The notes beneath the pieces are model-generated. The model was not told the origin of the DNA, did not search any database, and saw only the letters and a program-made list of their open reading frames with translations. This document shows positions 41,673 to 50,574 of a DNA stretch of 64,000 bases, one piece after another; positions within the stretch are counted from its first letter, which is position 1; every line of letters begins with the position of its first letter. The stretch comes from Oceanospirillum sanctuarii. GTDB lineage: Bacteria; Pseudomonadota; Gammaproteobacteria; Pseudomonadales; Halomonadaceae. Location: NCBI RefSeq assembly GCF_002150805.1, contig NZ_MTBA01000004.1:806001-870000 (forward strand), read 5' to 3'. Made by a program: the position numbers and the translations under genes.

Positions 41673-44399
41673 CTAGCTCACCATCATGGTGCTTTCAGGA
41701 TCTACCGGCACCGGCAGAATACCGTGTGATTCGGTGTGATGGATAAAGGCTCTGAAGTCAGCCGCCATCATAGGCTTGGCAAACAGATAGCCCTGCCCCT
41801 CATCACAGCCCTGCTGCTTCAGCCATTCGAACTGAGCGAAGGTTTCGATCCCTTCGGCAATTACAGGAATCTTCAGATTTTTACCCAACTGTAGTGCTGC
41901 AGCAACCACCGCTTCATTCTGCCCCGGCATACCTTCAGCGATCATGGTATCGCGCACAAACTCCTGCGCCAGCTTAAGGCGGCCGATCGGCAGACGCTGC
42001 AGGTACAACAGTGACGAATAGCCGGTTCCAAAGTCATCGATGGAGAAACGGAGACCCAACGCCCGCAAGCGATTCATCACCATTTCTGCCTGACGAATAT
42101 CCTGTACCAAGACCGTCTCTGTAATCTCCAATTCGATATATTGCGCTGGCAGCTGATGACGTTCCAGAATCGCCTCAACCTGTTCTACAAAGCCCTGTGC
42201 CAGCAGCTGCAATGATGAGACATTGACACCAATACCGCCAAAATCCACGCCCTGATCCAGCCAGCGACGTGCCTGACGGCAAGCCTCATTCATCACCCAG
42301 CGTCCAATATGGTGAATCAGGCCGCGCTCCTCAGCCAGAGGAATAAAGGTCGCCGGTGAGATCATCCCCCGCTCCGGGTGGTGCCAGCGAATCAGCGCCT
42401 CGCAGCCAATCACTTTCTCCGTCTGTAGCCCGATCTGGGGCTGGAACATCAGGAAGAGTTCGCCATTGTGCTGAGCACTTTCCAGATCCTTCGCCAGCAG
42501 GGTATTTTCAAAAATCCGCTGACTCATCTGTTCTTCATGGAAACGGTAGTGTCCCCGCTGTTCCCGTTTCACTTCTGACAGGGCAATATCCGCCTGCTCC
42601 ATGACCTGCTCGATGGTAGCCGGACCATCCATCCAATGAGAGATACCAATACTGGCGCTGATCCGCAGATCGTGACCATCCAGAATCATCGGTTGAGTCA
42701 GAGTATCCTGCAGATGCTCTGCCCACTGACGGATCTCCTGCACGTCCTTAGGCTCATCCAGCAGAATGGCGAACTCATCACCATCAAGTCGCCCGAGGAA
42801 ACCTGAAGGCGGTAAAACCCGCCTGATCAGCTCTGCCACCCTATACAGCAGCAAATCACCAATACGATGCCCCAGGGAGTCATTAATCAGCTTGAAGTGA
42901 TCAAGATCGACAAACATAACGGCAAAGGAATTGCCCTGAATATTGAGCTTATTCACCGCTCCCTGCAGACTCAGCTTAAAGCGCTCACGGTTGGCCACAC
43001 CGGTTAACTGATCAAAGTAAGCTAATCGGCGCACTTCATCCTCAGAGCGCTTACTCTCTGTAATATCCATAATAGAGCCGCAAAGACGCACAGCCCGCCC
43101 CTGTTTGTTCCACAGCGCCTGACCACGCATCCTTATCCACAGCCAGTTTTCCTGTTCGCTGCGCACCCGGTAGCGAACATCCAGAACCTCATGCTGGGCG
43201 ATGTGAGCTTTCACCGCATCCTGAACCAGAGCACGATCCTTAGGATGAACCCGCTGCAACCACATCTCTGTGCTCTGCCACTCCTGACCACACTCGGGAG
43301 CACGCTGTCCCAAAATCTCCAGAAAACGCGGTGCAAGATAAAGATGGCCAGTTTCAAGGTTCCAGTCCCAGATACCATCATTCGTTCCACGGATCGCCAG
43401 TTCAAAGCGCTCTTCACTGACCCGTAGGGCTCGTTCGGTGACCAGTCGCTGATCCACTTCACGGCGCAAACGGCGCACAGAGAAAAGAGCAAAAATAACC
43501 AGGGCCAACAGAAACAACGCCAGCGCAAAACCGGCATAACGATAAACCTGTTCTTTGTTGATCACCCCTGACATCTCTGGATGTAGCCAGCGGCGATGAA
43601 TCAGGTCCCGCTCAGCATCACTGATGCTGTACAGTCCCTTTTCCAGCATAGAAACCAGTACATCCAAATCCTTACGGGTCGCAAAACGAACCGCATAACT
43701 GTAATTAGCATCACCACTGACATCCAGATTACTGATGCCCTCACGTTTGATATGCCACCAGGCGCTGGCAACCACAGAAATCGCAGCATCAGCATTGCCG
43801 GAAGACACCGCCAGCATCAGATCACGGGAGCTTTTTAGTTCCAGCAGGCGAATATCGGGATTAAAGAGTCTCAGATGTTCAACAATGGCAGTGCCACGAA
43901 TAACCGCAACGGTTTTACCTGCCAAATCATCCAGAGTCTTAAAGCCCGGCGAGGTTTTACGAACAAAGATCTTGTTGGCCAGAAAGGTATAGGGAGAGGT
44001 AAACAGCAGGTACTCTTCGCGGTCTGGTGTTGCAGAGGCAGCAAAGACCATATCCACTTCACCATGCTCTGCGCCCTGCAGCAAAGCAGAATAGGACGGA
44101 TAGAAGCGGGTCTTAAAATTCAGAGGTAGCTTGTCTTCCAGCAACGCCAGAAAATCCATCGCAACGCCGCGATAGTGGCCATCGTCATCCTGAGACAACG
44201 TATGAGGCGGTACAAAGGCGATACCGACAGTCACAACGCCCATACGCTGATCCAGCCATTGCTGCTCCTGAGCTGTCAGAGCAACCTCAGCATCGTCATT
44301 ACTGCCTGCAAATACTGGTGAAACAAACATCAGAAGCAGCAATAACAGGACAAAAGCCGCGAGATTCATCTCACGACGACAACATCCCTGTAAGTACAT
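41673..44399 (-). CDS. Periplasmic-sensing GGDEF/EAL c-di-GMP protein
   Basis: The protein has about 908 residues. Order: signal or anchor segment (AAFVLLLLLLMFVSPVFAG), periplasmic SBP_bac_3 domain (about 40-265), TM (about 292-312), PAS (about 345-450, WDWNLETGHLYLAPRFL), GGDEF (about 465-625) and EAL (about 645-885). The GGDEF motif is altered to RLDGDEF, and no clear RxxD inhibitory site is visible. The EAL domain keeps E (EALIRWHH), N (NVSSLQ), E (LEITET), DD (DDFGTGYSS), K and AEGIET, so c-di-GMP hydrolysis is likely. ATG 44399 has AGGTAGG upstream; the frame opens at 44447. The SBP domain suggests an amino-acid-like ligand. Confidence 0.9.
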   Translation of the reverse strand: MYLQGCCRREMNLAAFVLLLLLLMFVSPVFAGSNDDAEVALTAQEQQWLDQRMGVVTVGIAFVPPHTLSQDDDGHYRGVAMDFLALLEDKLPLNFKTRFYPSYSALLQGAEHGEVDMVFAASATPDREEYLLFTSPYTFLANKIFVRKTSPGFKTLDDLAGKTVAVIRGTAIVEHLRLFNPDIRLLELKSSRDLMLAVSSGNADAAISVVASAWWHIKREGISNLDVSGDANYSYAVRFATRKDLDVLVSMLEKGLYSISDAERDLIHRRWLHPEMSGVINKEQVYRYAGFALALFLLALVIFALFSVRRLRREVDQRLVTERALRVSEERFELAIRGTNDGIWDWNLETGHLYLAPRFLEILGQRAPECGQEWQSTEMWLQRVHPKDRALVQDAVKAHIAQHEVLDVRYRVRSEQENWLWIRMRGQALWNKQGRAVRLCGSIMDITESKRSEDEVRRLAYFDQLTGVANRERFKLSLQGAVNKLNIQGNSFAVMFVDLDHFKLINDSLGHRIGDLLLYRVAELIRRVLPPSGFLGRLDGDEFAILLDEPKDVQEIRQWAEHLQDTLTQPMILDGHDLRISASIGISHWMDGPATIEQVMEQADIALSEVKREQRGHYRFHEEQMSQRIFENTLLAKDLESAQHNGELFLMFQPQIGLQTEKVIGCEALIRWHHPERGMISPATFIPLAEERGLIHHIGRWVMNEACRQARRWLDQGVDFGGIGVNVSSLQLLAQGFVEQVEAILERHQLPAQYIELEITETVLVQDIRQAEMVMNRLRALGLRFSIDDFGTGYSSLLYLQRLPIGRLKLAQEFVRDTMIAEGMPGQNEAVVAAALQLGKNLKIPVIAEGIETFAQFEWLKQQGCDEGQGYLFAKPMMAADFRAFIHHTESHGILPVPVDPESTMMVS

Positions 44400-44554
44400 T
44401 TTGCCTACCTCGGGTAAGATAAAATTTAAATACCTAATATTACACAAGATAACATTAGAACACCCGAAGCCAGATCATTATTTCATTGTGTAACTGCTTA
44501 TTTCAGCGAAAAAGCCCCAGCAAATTCACGCATCAAAAATACAGCTTAAACACC

Positions 44555-44568
44555 TTGATACAGATCAA
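44555..44568. promoter_or_regulatory. FNR/Anr-type box
   Basis: TTGATACAGATCAA is a perfect FNR/Anr half-site palindrome (TTGAT-N4-ATCAA). It lies 114 nt before the small ORF at 44682 and 156 nt before the divergent GGDEF/EAL start. A -10-like GACTTAT at about 44586-44592 is at the right distance for class II activation toward the plus strand. Confidence 0.65.
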
Positions 44569-44681
44569 GCGAAGCTGTTTTTTTAGACTTATCGGTTAAC
44601 ATCAAAAGTAAAACTCGCCATCCTCTAAATCCCACATAAAACATCTGGAAAAAACAAAAATCATATCCAGTGAGGGAATGA

Positions 44682-44858
44682 ATGAAACATTCAACATCAT
44701 GCAGGAGCATTTTTTACCGCAGCGATCAGCTGTTGGTAGAACTGGAGTCTCTTTTGGGACAGCTGGAGCATAAACGCTCCCGACTTAAGGATAAGATAGG
44801 AGGTGTGGTTTCTTCGGCGAAAGGCCGCAGAAGAGCAGGGATCAGATCTCAGATCTGA
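44682..44858 (+). CDS. Small ORF of 58 residues, unknown function
   Basis: It starts ATG 44682 with a strong GAGGGA ribosome-binding site. The peptide begins MKHSTSCRSIFYRSDQLLVE, continues with an amphipathic charged helix (LESLLGQLEHKRSRLKDKI) and has a very basic tail (KGRRRAGIRS). There is no signal peptide. It is downstream of the FNR-type box, and its stop lies in a 19-bp palindrome. I know no family. The evidence is the ribosome-binding site and context only. Confidence 0.4.
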   Translation: MKHSTSCRSIFYRSDQLLVELESLLGQLEHKRSRLKDKIGGVVSSAKGRRRAGIRSQI

Positions 44859-44859
44859 T
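44841..44859. promoter_or_regulatory. 19-bp palindrome ATCAGATCT-C-AGATCTGAT
   Basis: Nine-base arms around one central base, at the end of the 58-residue ORF and 138 nt before the next small gene. It could be an operator for the downstream gene or a processing hairpin. It has no U-tract, so it is not a terminator. Confidence 0.5.
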
Positions 44860-44996
44860 AGCTCACTCCCTTCGGTGTGCTGGTTACAAAAAGATGCATT
44901 TAAAAGATTTATTAAATGCATTGCTTTTGCTCCAATACAAAACAAGACAAATAAATACAGCTTTATGCGTCATGTTAACCGAAGGGAGTCACCCTC

Positions 44997-45209
44997 ATGT
45001 CATTGGATACACTTCGCCAGATCGTAGCCCTCAACCAGAGAATTTCTGACAGCAACGACCGCTTTGTTACCGACTTCAAAGCCATCATCGAAAAACTCGA
45101 CGCCGGACGCGAAAGCATGATGCAACATGCTGATCAGCTGAAATCGATGAAGAAGCCGGAATCCGCTAATTGCGAAACACCACACTCCTCTTCTATCGTG
45201 AAGGCTTAA
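44997..45209 (+). CDS. Small helical protein, unknown function
   Basis: The 70-residue protein starts MSLDTLRQIVALNQRISDSN, is helical to about residue 50 and has a Ser-rich tail. GAAGGGAG lies 8-15 nt upstream of ATG 44997. It has no signal peptide and no known motif. It ends four nt into the convergent DsbA-like gene. The A-rich region 44859-44996 holds no other convincing gene. The pairing with the upstream small ORF suggests a shared transcript. Confidence 0.6.
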   Translation: MSLDTLRQIVALNQRISDSNDRFVTDFKAIIEKLDAGRESMMQHADQLKSMKKPESANCETPHSSSIVKA

Positions 45210-45865
45210 GCCTTCAGCCGCTGGTGAATCTGGTCGATCATCACCGAAGCGTCTTTGTAATCCAGAGCGATTTCAAACCACTTATCCGCAGTTTTCAGTA
45301 CCAGAGTCGGAAAGCTTCTTGCTCCCAGGTGGTGATTAAAGGCTAATTCCTGCTCGAACTCTTCATTAACGTCCGGTCCGACAATCGCCTTTTCAAACGC
45401 ACTGCGATCCATACCAACACTCTCTGCGCAATCTGCCAGGGTATCGATATCGGACGGATTTTTAGCCTTCAGATAGTAAGCTTCCTGAATGACTGCAATC
45501 ATTGCATCCGCTTTACCCTCTTTTCTTGCCAGAAGAAGTGCACGGCAAGCCGGATAGGTGGAGCGTCTCGGCTGGCACTGTGTCCAGAAGTCATGGTTGA
45601 AACGGGTACCCACTGTCGCTTCTATCTTCTTCCAGATAGCAGCGATCTGCTCCTGCTGACCTTCCGGCATCGGCTCATCACTATCCGGGGCCAAACCGCC
45701 CGCCAAGGTGTAATAACCCAGCTCAGGGAAAGTCTTCCGGATCTCAGCCAGAACAGGCTTAAACGCCCAGCACCAGCTGCACATAGGGTCCATGATATAA
45801 ACAAGTGCGGCCTGCTCATCCTGAATCAGCTGCTTTAGATAATCTGTCATTGAATTCGTGGCCAT
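45206..45865 (-). CDS. DsbA-family thioredoxin-fold protein (FrnE/2-hydroxychromene isomerase-like)
   Basis: The 219-residue protein has a Cys-x-x-Cys-like active site MDPMCSWCWAFKPVL (about residues 26-40), a helical insert, and the cis-Pro segment GARSFPTLVLK (about 183-193). There is no signal peptide, so it is cytoplasmic. The CSWCW motif with Pro-rich context is typical of the DsbA-family proteins related to FrnE. A redox or detoxification role is likely; the substrate is unknown. It is divergent from rsmE. Confidence 0.85.
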   Translation of the reverse strand: MATNSMTDYLKQLIQDEQAALVYIMDPMCSWCWAFKPVLAEIRKTFPELGYYTLAGGLAPDSDEPMPEGQQEQIAAIWKKIEATVGTRFNHDFWTQCQPRRSTYPACRALLLARKEGKADAMIAVIQEAYYLKAKNPSDIDTLADCAESVGMDRSAFEKAIVGPDVNEEFEQELAFNHHLGARSFPTLVLKTADKWFEIALDYKDASVMIDQIHQRLKA

Positions 45866-45994
45866 AACAAAACCTTTATCTTGCCCTTTCTCACCGCAAC
45901 TCAGCTATTCTCATTTCAACAAATAGCCTTGTGCCGGACTTGCATTGCGGGCTGGTGGGATTATGATGCCTGCTTCTTAAGGCAGGGTATAACG

Positions 45995-46702
45995 ATGAAT
46001 TTAATCTTACTGTATGAGTCGGACTTTATCAGCGAGGATAAAGTTCATCTGACGGATCACAGAGCGCAACATATCCAGAAAGTACATCGGGCCGAAGTTG
46101 GCGACCAGCTTAAGGTTGGCCGGCTGAACCAGCTGATGGGCTCAGGTATTGTTCTGCAGTCAGACTCTGATGGGGTCATCCTGCAAACCACTTTCTCTCA
46201 GGAACCGCCAGCACCTCTGCCGCTGACCCTGATTCTGGCTCTCCCCCGCCCCCGTATGCTGGCCCGATCACTGCAGCATATCAGCACCCTGGGCGTAAAA
46301 CGTCTGATCCTGCTGAATACCAAACGGGTGGAAAAAAGCTACTGGATGTCTCCGGAACTAAAGCCGGAAAAGATTCACGACAATTTGATTCTGGGGCTGG
46401 AGCAGGCGAAAGATACTCTGCTGCCGGAAGTGATTCTGGAAACCCAGTTCAAGCCTTTTGTTGAAGATCGTTTACCTGAGATTGTTGCCGGAACCCGGGG
46501 ACTGGTAGCACACCCCGGTAGCCCGGATGCCTGTCCGCGTGGTCTTGAGGAAGAAACCACACTGGCGATCGGCCCAGAGGGCGGCTTTATCCCTTACGAG
46601 GTGGAAAAGCTGGTGGAAGCAGGTCTGCAGCCGGTGCACCTTGGAGATCGTATTCTGCGGGTAGAAACAGCGGTGACGGCACTGCTCGCCCGTCTGTTCT
46701 GA
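45995..46702 (+). CDS. rsmE: 16S rRNA m3U1498 methyltransferase RsmE
   Basis: The 235-residue SPOUT enzyme starts MNLILLYESDFI, with ALPRPRMLARSLQHISTLGVKRLILLNTKRVEKSYW and the knot signature AIGPEGGFIPYEVEKL then LGDRILRVETAV. It methylates U1498 in the 30S subunit. ATG 45995 is chosen (AGGG upstream); the open frame starts 38 codons earlier at 45881 without RsmE similarity. Confidence 0.94.
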   Translation: MNLILLYESDFISEDKVHLTDHRAQHIQKVHRAEVGDQLKVGRLNQLMGSGIVLQSDSDGVILQTTFSQEPPAPLPLTLILALPRPRMLARSLQHISTLGVKRLILLNTKRVEKSYWMSPELKPEKIHDNLILGLEQAKDTLLPEVILETQFKPFVEDRLPEIVAGTRGLVAHPGSPDACPRGLEEETTLAIGPEGGFIPYEVEKLVEAGLQPVHLGDRILRVETAVTALLARLF

Positions 46703-46767
46703 CAAGAGTGTTTTGCTTAAAAGAGCGTTGCTGACACTTTCATCTCGCTTTCCGCAACAGAGACATT

Positions 46768-46805
46768 AAAAAGCCCTGATCACCATTTGGCGGCAGGGCT
46801 TTTTA
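46768..46805. terminator. Bidirectional terminator between rsmE and hemH
   Basis: AAAAAGCCCTG / CAGGGCTTTTT arms with a 16-nt loop, between two convergent genes. Confidence 0.9.
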
Positions 46806-46861
46806 GATTGCGTCCCTAAGAACGGATTAATATCCGGCCTGAAAAGTCAGCCGGTTCAGTA

Positions 46862-47905
46862 TCAGGCACAAACCTTCTCCTGAATCAGATCCGCCAGCAG
46901 GCCGATATGATCGTCCCGGGCGTTCAACGCTGGAACATAACTCAGGGATTGGCCACCGGCTTCGCAGAAGATATCCCGGTTTTCGACCTGAATCTCTTCC
47001 AGGGTTTCCAGACAGTCAGCAGCAAAGGCCGGGCAGATCACATCCACCTTGCCGATCTCCTGCCCCCACTGCTCAAGGGTTTTATCGGTGTAAGGCTGCA
47101 GCCACTCTTCTCGGCCAAAACGGGACTGGAAGCTGCACAGCCACTCGCTCTCCTTCAAACCCAATCTTGCCGCCAGCTGCTCAGCCGTATGATGGCAATG
47201 CTGCGGGTAAGGGTCACCATTATCAGCATAACGCTTCGGGATGCCGTGGAAGGAGATCAGCAGACGCTCTCCCTTGCCATGCTCCTGCCAGTGGTCCTTC
47301 ACGGATTGCGCCAGTGCATCCAGATAGCCATCGCGACGATAATAATCACGGATAAAACTGATCGCAGGGAATTCAGGTCGCTTGGCAATCACTTTAGCCA
47401 GCTTATCAAAGACTGCACCTGTGGTTGTTGCGGAATACTGTGGGTACAGCGGCAGTACAATCACCTCTTCCACGCCCTGATCCACCAGATTCTGCAGGCC
47501 TTTGGCCATGGCAGGATTACCGTAGGTCATCGCCAATTCTACCGGCAGATCCAGACCGCGTTTCTGCAGTTCAGCTTTGACTGCACTTTGCTGCTGCAAG
47601 CTGATAGCCAGAAGCGGAGAGCCCTGTTCGGTCCAGACCTCGGCATAGGCTTTCGCCACACGCTTAGGACGAACCTGAAGAATAATCCCGTGCAGAATCG
47701 GACACCACAGCCAGCGGGTCAGATCCACGACACGACGATCATGAAGAAATTCAGCAAGATAGCGTTTTACCGCCTCAGGGGTGGGAGCATCAGGCGTACC
47801 CAGATTTACCAGAAGTACACCCTGACGAAGATTTGAAGCACTGACGTTACGCTTAGATTCGGTAGCGGCAGACGCTGCGTTTGCAGCTAAGGTCACATCG
47901 GACAT
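46862..47905 (-). CDS. hemH: Ferrochelatase
   Basis: The 347-residue enzyme inserts Fe2+ into protoporphyrin IX, the last step of haem synthesis. Recognisable blocks are GVLLVNLGTPDAPTPEAV, VIVLPLYPQYSATTTGA, the catalytic His in LLISFHGIPKRYADNGDPY, and VICPAFAADCLETLEEI with the second conserved Glu. The start ATG 47905 has CAGGGA upstream; the frame opens 15 codons earlier. The N-terminal 25 residues are an extra Ala/Ser-rich lead. Confidence 0.95.
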   Translation of the reverse strand: MSDVTLAANAASAATESKRNVSASNLRQGVLLVNLGTPDAPTPEAVKRYLAEFLHDRRVVDLTRWLWCPILHGIILQVRPKRVAKAYAEVWTEQGSPLLAISLQQQSAVKAELQKRGLDLPVELAMTYGNPAMAKGLQNLVDQGVEEVIVLPLYPQYSATTTGAVFDKLAKVIAKRPEFPAISFIRDYYRRDGYLDALAQSVKDHWQEHGKGERLLISFHGIPKRYADNGDPYPQHCHHTAEQLAARLGLKESEWLCSFQSRFGREEWLQPYTDKTLEQWGQEIGKVDVICPAFAADCLETLEEIQVENRDIFCEAGGQSLSYVPALNARDDHIGLLADLIQEKVCA

Positions 47906-48079
47906 CGTTATTCCCTGTTTACAACACATCAACCCGGCCTGATCACTCACGTTGGTTTAAAACGTGGCTCAGTATCTGAGGCTCTTATACGGTGTTGCTA
48001 TGATAACGTGTCCTGAGGAATAAAAAAAAATACCTGAAACTATTTTAGCTGCCTTTTTACAGGCAAAAGCTGCAGGGGA

Positions 48080-48376
48080 TCAGGCGATCTGAGCGCGCCA
48101 GCCCTGGTTCATTACCGGCTGAGCCAGTGCAGAAAGACGGGAAAGAATACGGCGGGATTTAACCTGCTGAACCCCCAACTGCTGCAGCATATCGCGGGCG
48201 GTTTCTTCATCACGGAATACCAGAGGCTTACCCTTTTGTCCCTGCAGACGGTAGTTAGCCTCGCCATGACTGATCTCAACAGTGAAGTACACGCCTTCAT
48301 GGTGAGACTGGATCTGAATATCGGTTGCCGGATGCTGTTCCAGATGATGGTGTAATTCTGTCATTTTCATAGTCAT
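48080..48376 (-). CDS. DUF6482-like small protein
   Basis: The 98-residue soluble protein is rich in His and Gln at the N-terminus (MTELHHHLEQHP), with a beta-rich centre (GVYFTVEISHGEANYRLQ) and the segment GKPLVFRDEETARDMLQQLGV. This suggests the DUF6482 family of small gammaproteobacterial proteins. Function unknown. A possible alternative start is Met5. Confidence 0.6.
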   Translation of the reverse strand: MTMKMTELHHHLEQHPATDIQIQSHHEGVYFTVEISHGEANYRLQGQKGKPLVFRDEETARDMLQQLGVQQVKSRRILSRLSALAQPVMNQGWRAQIA

Positions 48377-48522
48377 TATCTCATTATCATGTCTTATTCG
48401 CGGTTGGCGTTTTTACCAACCCTTCGTTTCTTACTTTCAGTAATACCTGTTATACGCAGGCTAAACGACAGAATTGCGACATTTCCATGACAGTTCGATG
48501 ACAGCCGTCAAAGGAGTAGTTA

Positions 48523-50304
48523 TCAGGCCAGACACTCTTCCGATTCTGAGAACAGATTCACAACAGAGCCGGCTAGTTGCGCTACCAGACTGTTGCCCTT
48601 GGCATGCTTGGCCTCGTGTTTGATATGACTCAGCTGGCTGGCAATCTCTTTCGCTGAGCCAAAATCTGCGGATTCCGAATCGATTGCCGCGACCGAGATA
48701 CTCATCAGACCAAAAAAGCGTTTTTCACCAAAACGATCTTCCGCCCAGATGCCGCCATCGCCTAAGTGATCCGGACTGTAGAAACTGCGACGATACTGGC
48801 TGAACTCTTCCAGAGCCGCCTGCACATAATCCTGCCAGTTTGTACTCTGGAAAATCACCACGTAATCATCACCGCCGACATGACCGACAAAATCCAGCTG
48901 AGGATGACTGTGTTTTTTCAGCAACTGGGAAACACTCAACAGAATGTCATCGCCTTTGGCATAACCATACTGATCGTTATATGGCTTAAAGTTATCCAGG
49001 TCGAAATAACAGGTAACAAAGGAGGCCTTGGTCGCAATCAGCTGATCGATATGCTCCTGAATCAGCACATTACCCGGCAAGCCGGTCAGCGGGTTGGAGT
49101 TCTGTGCGCTTTTCAGCTGCATCTCGGTGATCATTTTCAGCAGATCAATCACCTGTCCGATACCGTAGTAATAACCGTTTTCCGTGATGATAAAGTCTTC
49201 TTCCAGACGATTGCGGTTCCTTTGAGTGACCAGCTGGCTGACCTTTTCCATACGCATGTGGCGCTCTACGGTCATAAAGCTCTGATCAAGAATCTGGCTG
49301 ACCGGCTTTTTACTGTAAAGGTCACGGCCGAAGGCCTTACTCAGTTTCTGCAGCAAGCGGGATCGTTTGATCATACCCACCGGAACACCGCCGGATACCA
49401 CAGGAACAGAGAACCAGTGTTCATTCTGCTCAAATATATCCACCACCTCTTCCACCAGGGTCTCAGGGGTCACCGGAGGGATATCCAGCTTCAGGCGACC
49501 TATCTGCCCATCATCCTTGTACATCTCTCTACTCTCCTTGATCTGTTGCCAGACCATCTGAGTTGACTGGGATACTTCCCGAACCGGGTGGGGATGCGGT
49601 CGGGCAAAATAATAGCCCTGCAGATAATCCACACCGATCTCTGACAGAGCTTCAAATTCCTGGCGGGTTTCGATTCCTTCAGCAACCACCTGGCTGTTAA
49701 CCGCCCGGGCAATCTCAACGATTGAACGGACGAAGTCCCGTTTAACCTTATCTTTATCAATACCAGAAACAAAGTGACGGTCGATTTTGACGTATTCCGG
49801 TTGCAGCTCAGACCAGAGCCTTAAACTGGAATACCCAGCCCCCAGATCATCCAGCGCAATGGAAAAGCCTTCGCCCTGATAATGTCGAACCGCCCGACAC
49901 ATAAGCTCGTAATCATGAGTTGGCGAATGTTCGGTGATCTCAATAACCACCTGATCCGGTCTCAAGCCGTAATTATTCAACAGGTCTAATGTTAAACCTT
50001 TGTGATGATCTGCTTGCAGCAGGGTTTCAGGTGTCACATTCAGGAAAAGCTTCCCCGGCAGTTCCTGACGGGTAAAGTTTTCAATGGCACGGCTGCGGCA
50101 AACCCCTTCCAAAGCAAACAACTGCTGCTGGCGTTTGGCCTCTTCAAACAGACGAATAGGGCTGCAGAAATAGCTGTCAGCTGGCCCACGGCTGAGGGCC
50201 TCATAGGCAAAAATAGACTGGCCCTCGGCACCGATAATCGGCTGAAACAGGGTATTGATCTGTTGAGACTCGATAATTTCGAGCAACTCGGCGGTATGTG
50301 CCAT
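48523..50304 (-). CDS. EAL-CBS-GGDEF protein, probable c-di-GMP phosphodiesterase
   Basis: The protein has 593 residues in reversed domain order: EAL (about 1-250), a CBS pair (about 270-395) and GGDEF (about 420-575). EAL residues are complete: YEALSRGP, LNVTPETLL, VIEITEHS, IALDDLGAGYSSL, KIDRHFV and VVAEGIET. The GGDEF motif is degenerate (GGDDY), so it is likely a sensor or inactive cyclase. CBS domains often bind adenine nucleotides, giving a link to energy state. No membrane segment. It lies between the DUF6482-like gene and rpoS. Confidence 0.92.
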   Translation of the reverse strand: MAHTAELLEIIESQQINTLFQPIIGAEGQSIFAYEALSRGPADSYFCSPIRLFEEAKRQQQLFALEGVCRSRAIENFTRQELPGKLFLNVTPETLLQADHHKGLTLDLLNNYGLRPDQVVIEITEHSPTHDYELMCRAVRHYQGEGFSIALDDLGAGYSSLRLWSELQPEYVKIDRHFVSGIDKDKVKRDFVRSIVEIARAVNSQVVAEGIETRQEFEALSEIGVDYLQGYYFARPHPHPVREVSQSTQMVWQQIKESREMYKDDGQIGRLKLDIPPVTPETLVEEVVDIFEQNEHWFSVPVVSGGVPVGMIKRSRLLQKLSKAFGRDLYSKKPVSQILDQSFMTVERHMRMEKVSQLVTQRNRNRLEEDFIITENGYYYGIGQVIDLLKMITEMQLKSAQNSNPLTGLPGNVLIQEHIDQLIATKASFVTCYFDLDNFKPYNDQYGYAKGDDILLSVSQLLKKHSHPQLDFVGHVGGDDYVVIFQSTNWQDYVQAALEEFSQYRRSFYSPDHLGDGGIWAEDRFGEKRFFGLMSISVAAIDSESADFGSAKEIASQLSHIKHEAKHAKGNSLVAQLAGSVVNLFSESEECLA

Positions 50305-50527
50305 TGAAATGTCATCTCCAGTAAAGCGGCACAGGTCTACCCCTGTGCAATAGGAGCAATTACACCAGCGAAAAATGACAAAATTGCTACAACACCGACT
50401 TAAGGATGCATAAGAGATGAAACTTAGATTTCAATCAAGAAGTCATTCCGGTCTGACAATTCCTTTTAACCGTTAGCGGATTTAAGCAGCCGGGGCTGTC
50501 CCGGGCAGCTTTTGAGCAGGCAATAAA

Positions 50528-50553
50528 AAAGCCATGGTGTGCACCATGGCTTT
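50528..50553 (-). terminator. Terminator after rpoS
   Basis: AAAGCCATGGTG / CACCATGGCTTT arms with a two-base loop, followed on the minus strand by TTTTTTATTG. It lies 22 nt downstream of the rpoS stop. Confidence 0.92.
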
Positions 50554-50574
50554 AAGCAAGCGGAGATCAAAGGG

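Noticed and set aside
44803-45027. 74-codon frame overlapping both small genes
   Set aside because: It starts inside the 58-codon ORF and runs into the 70-codon gene, has no ribosome-binding site of its own, and its product has no recognisable feature.
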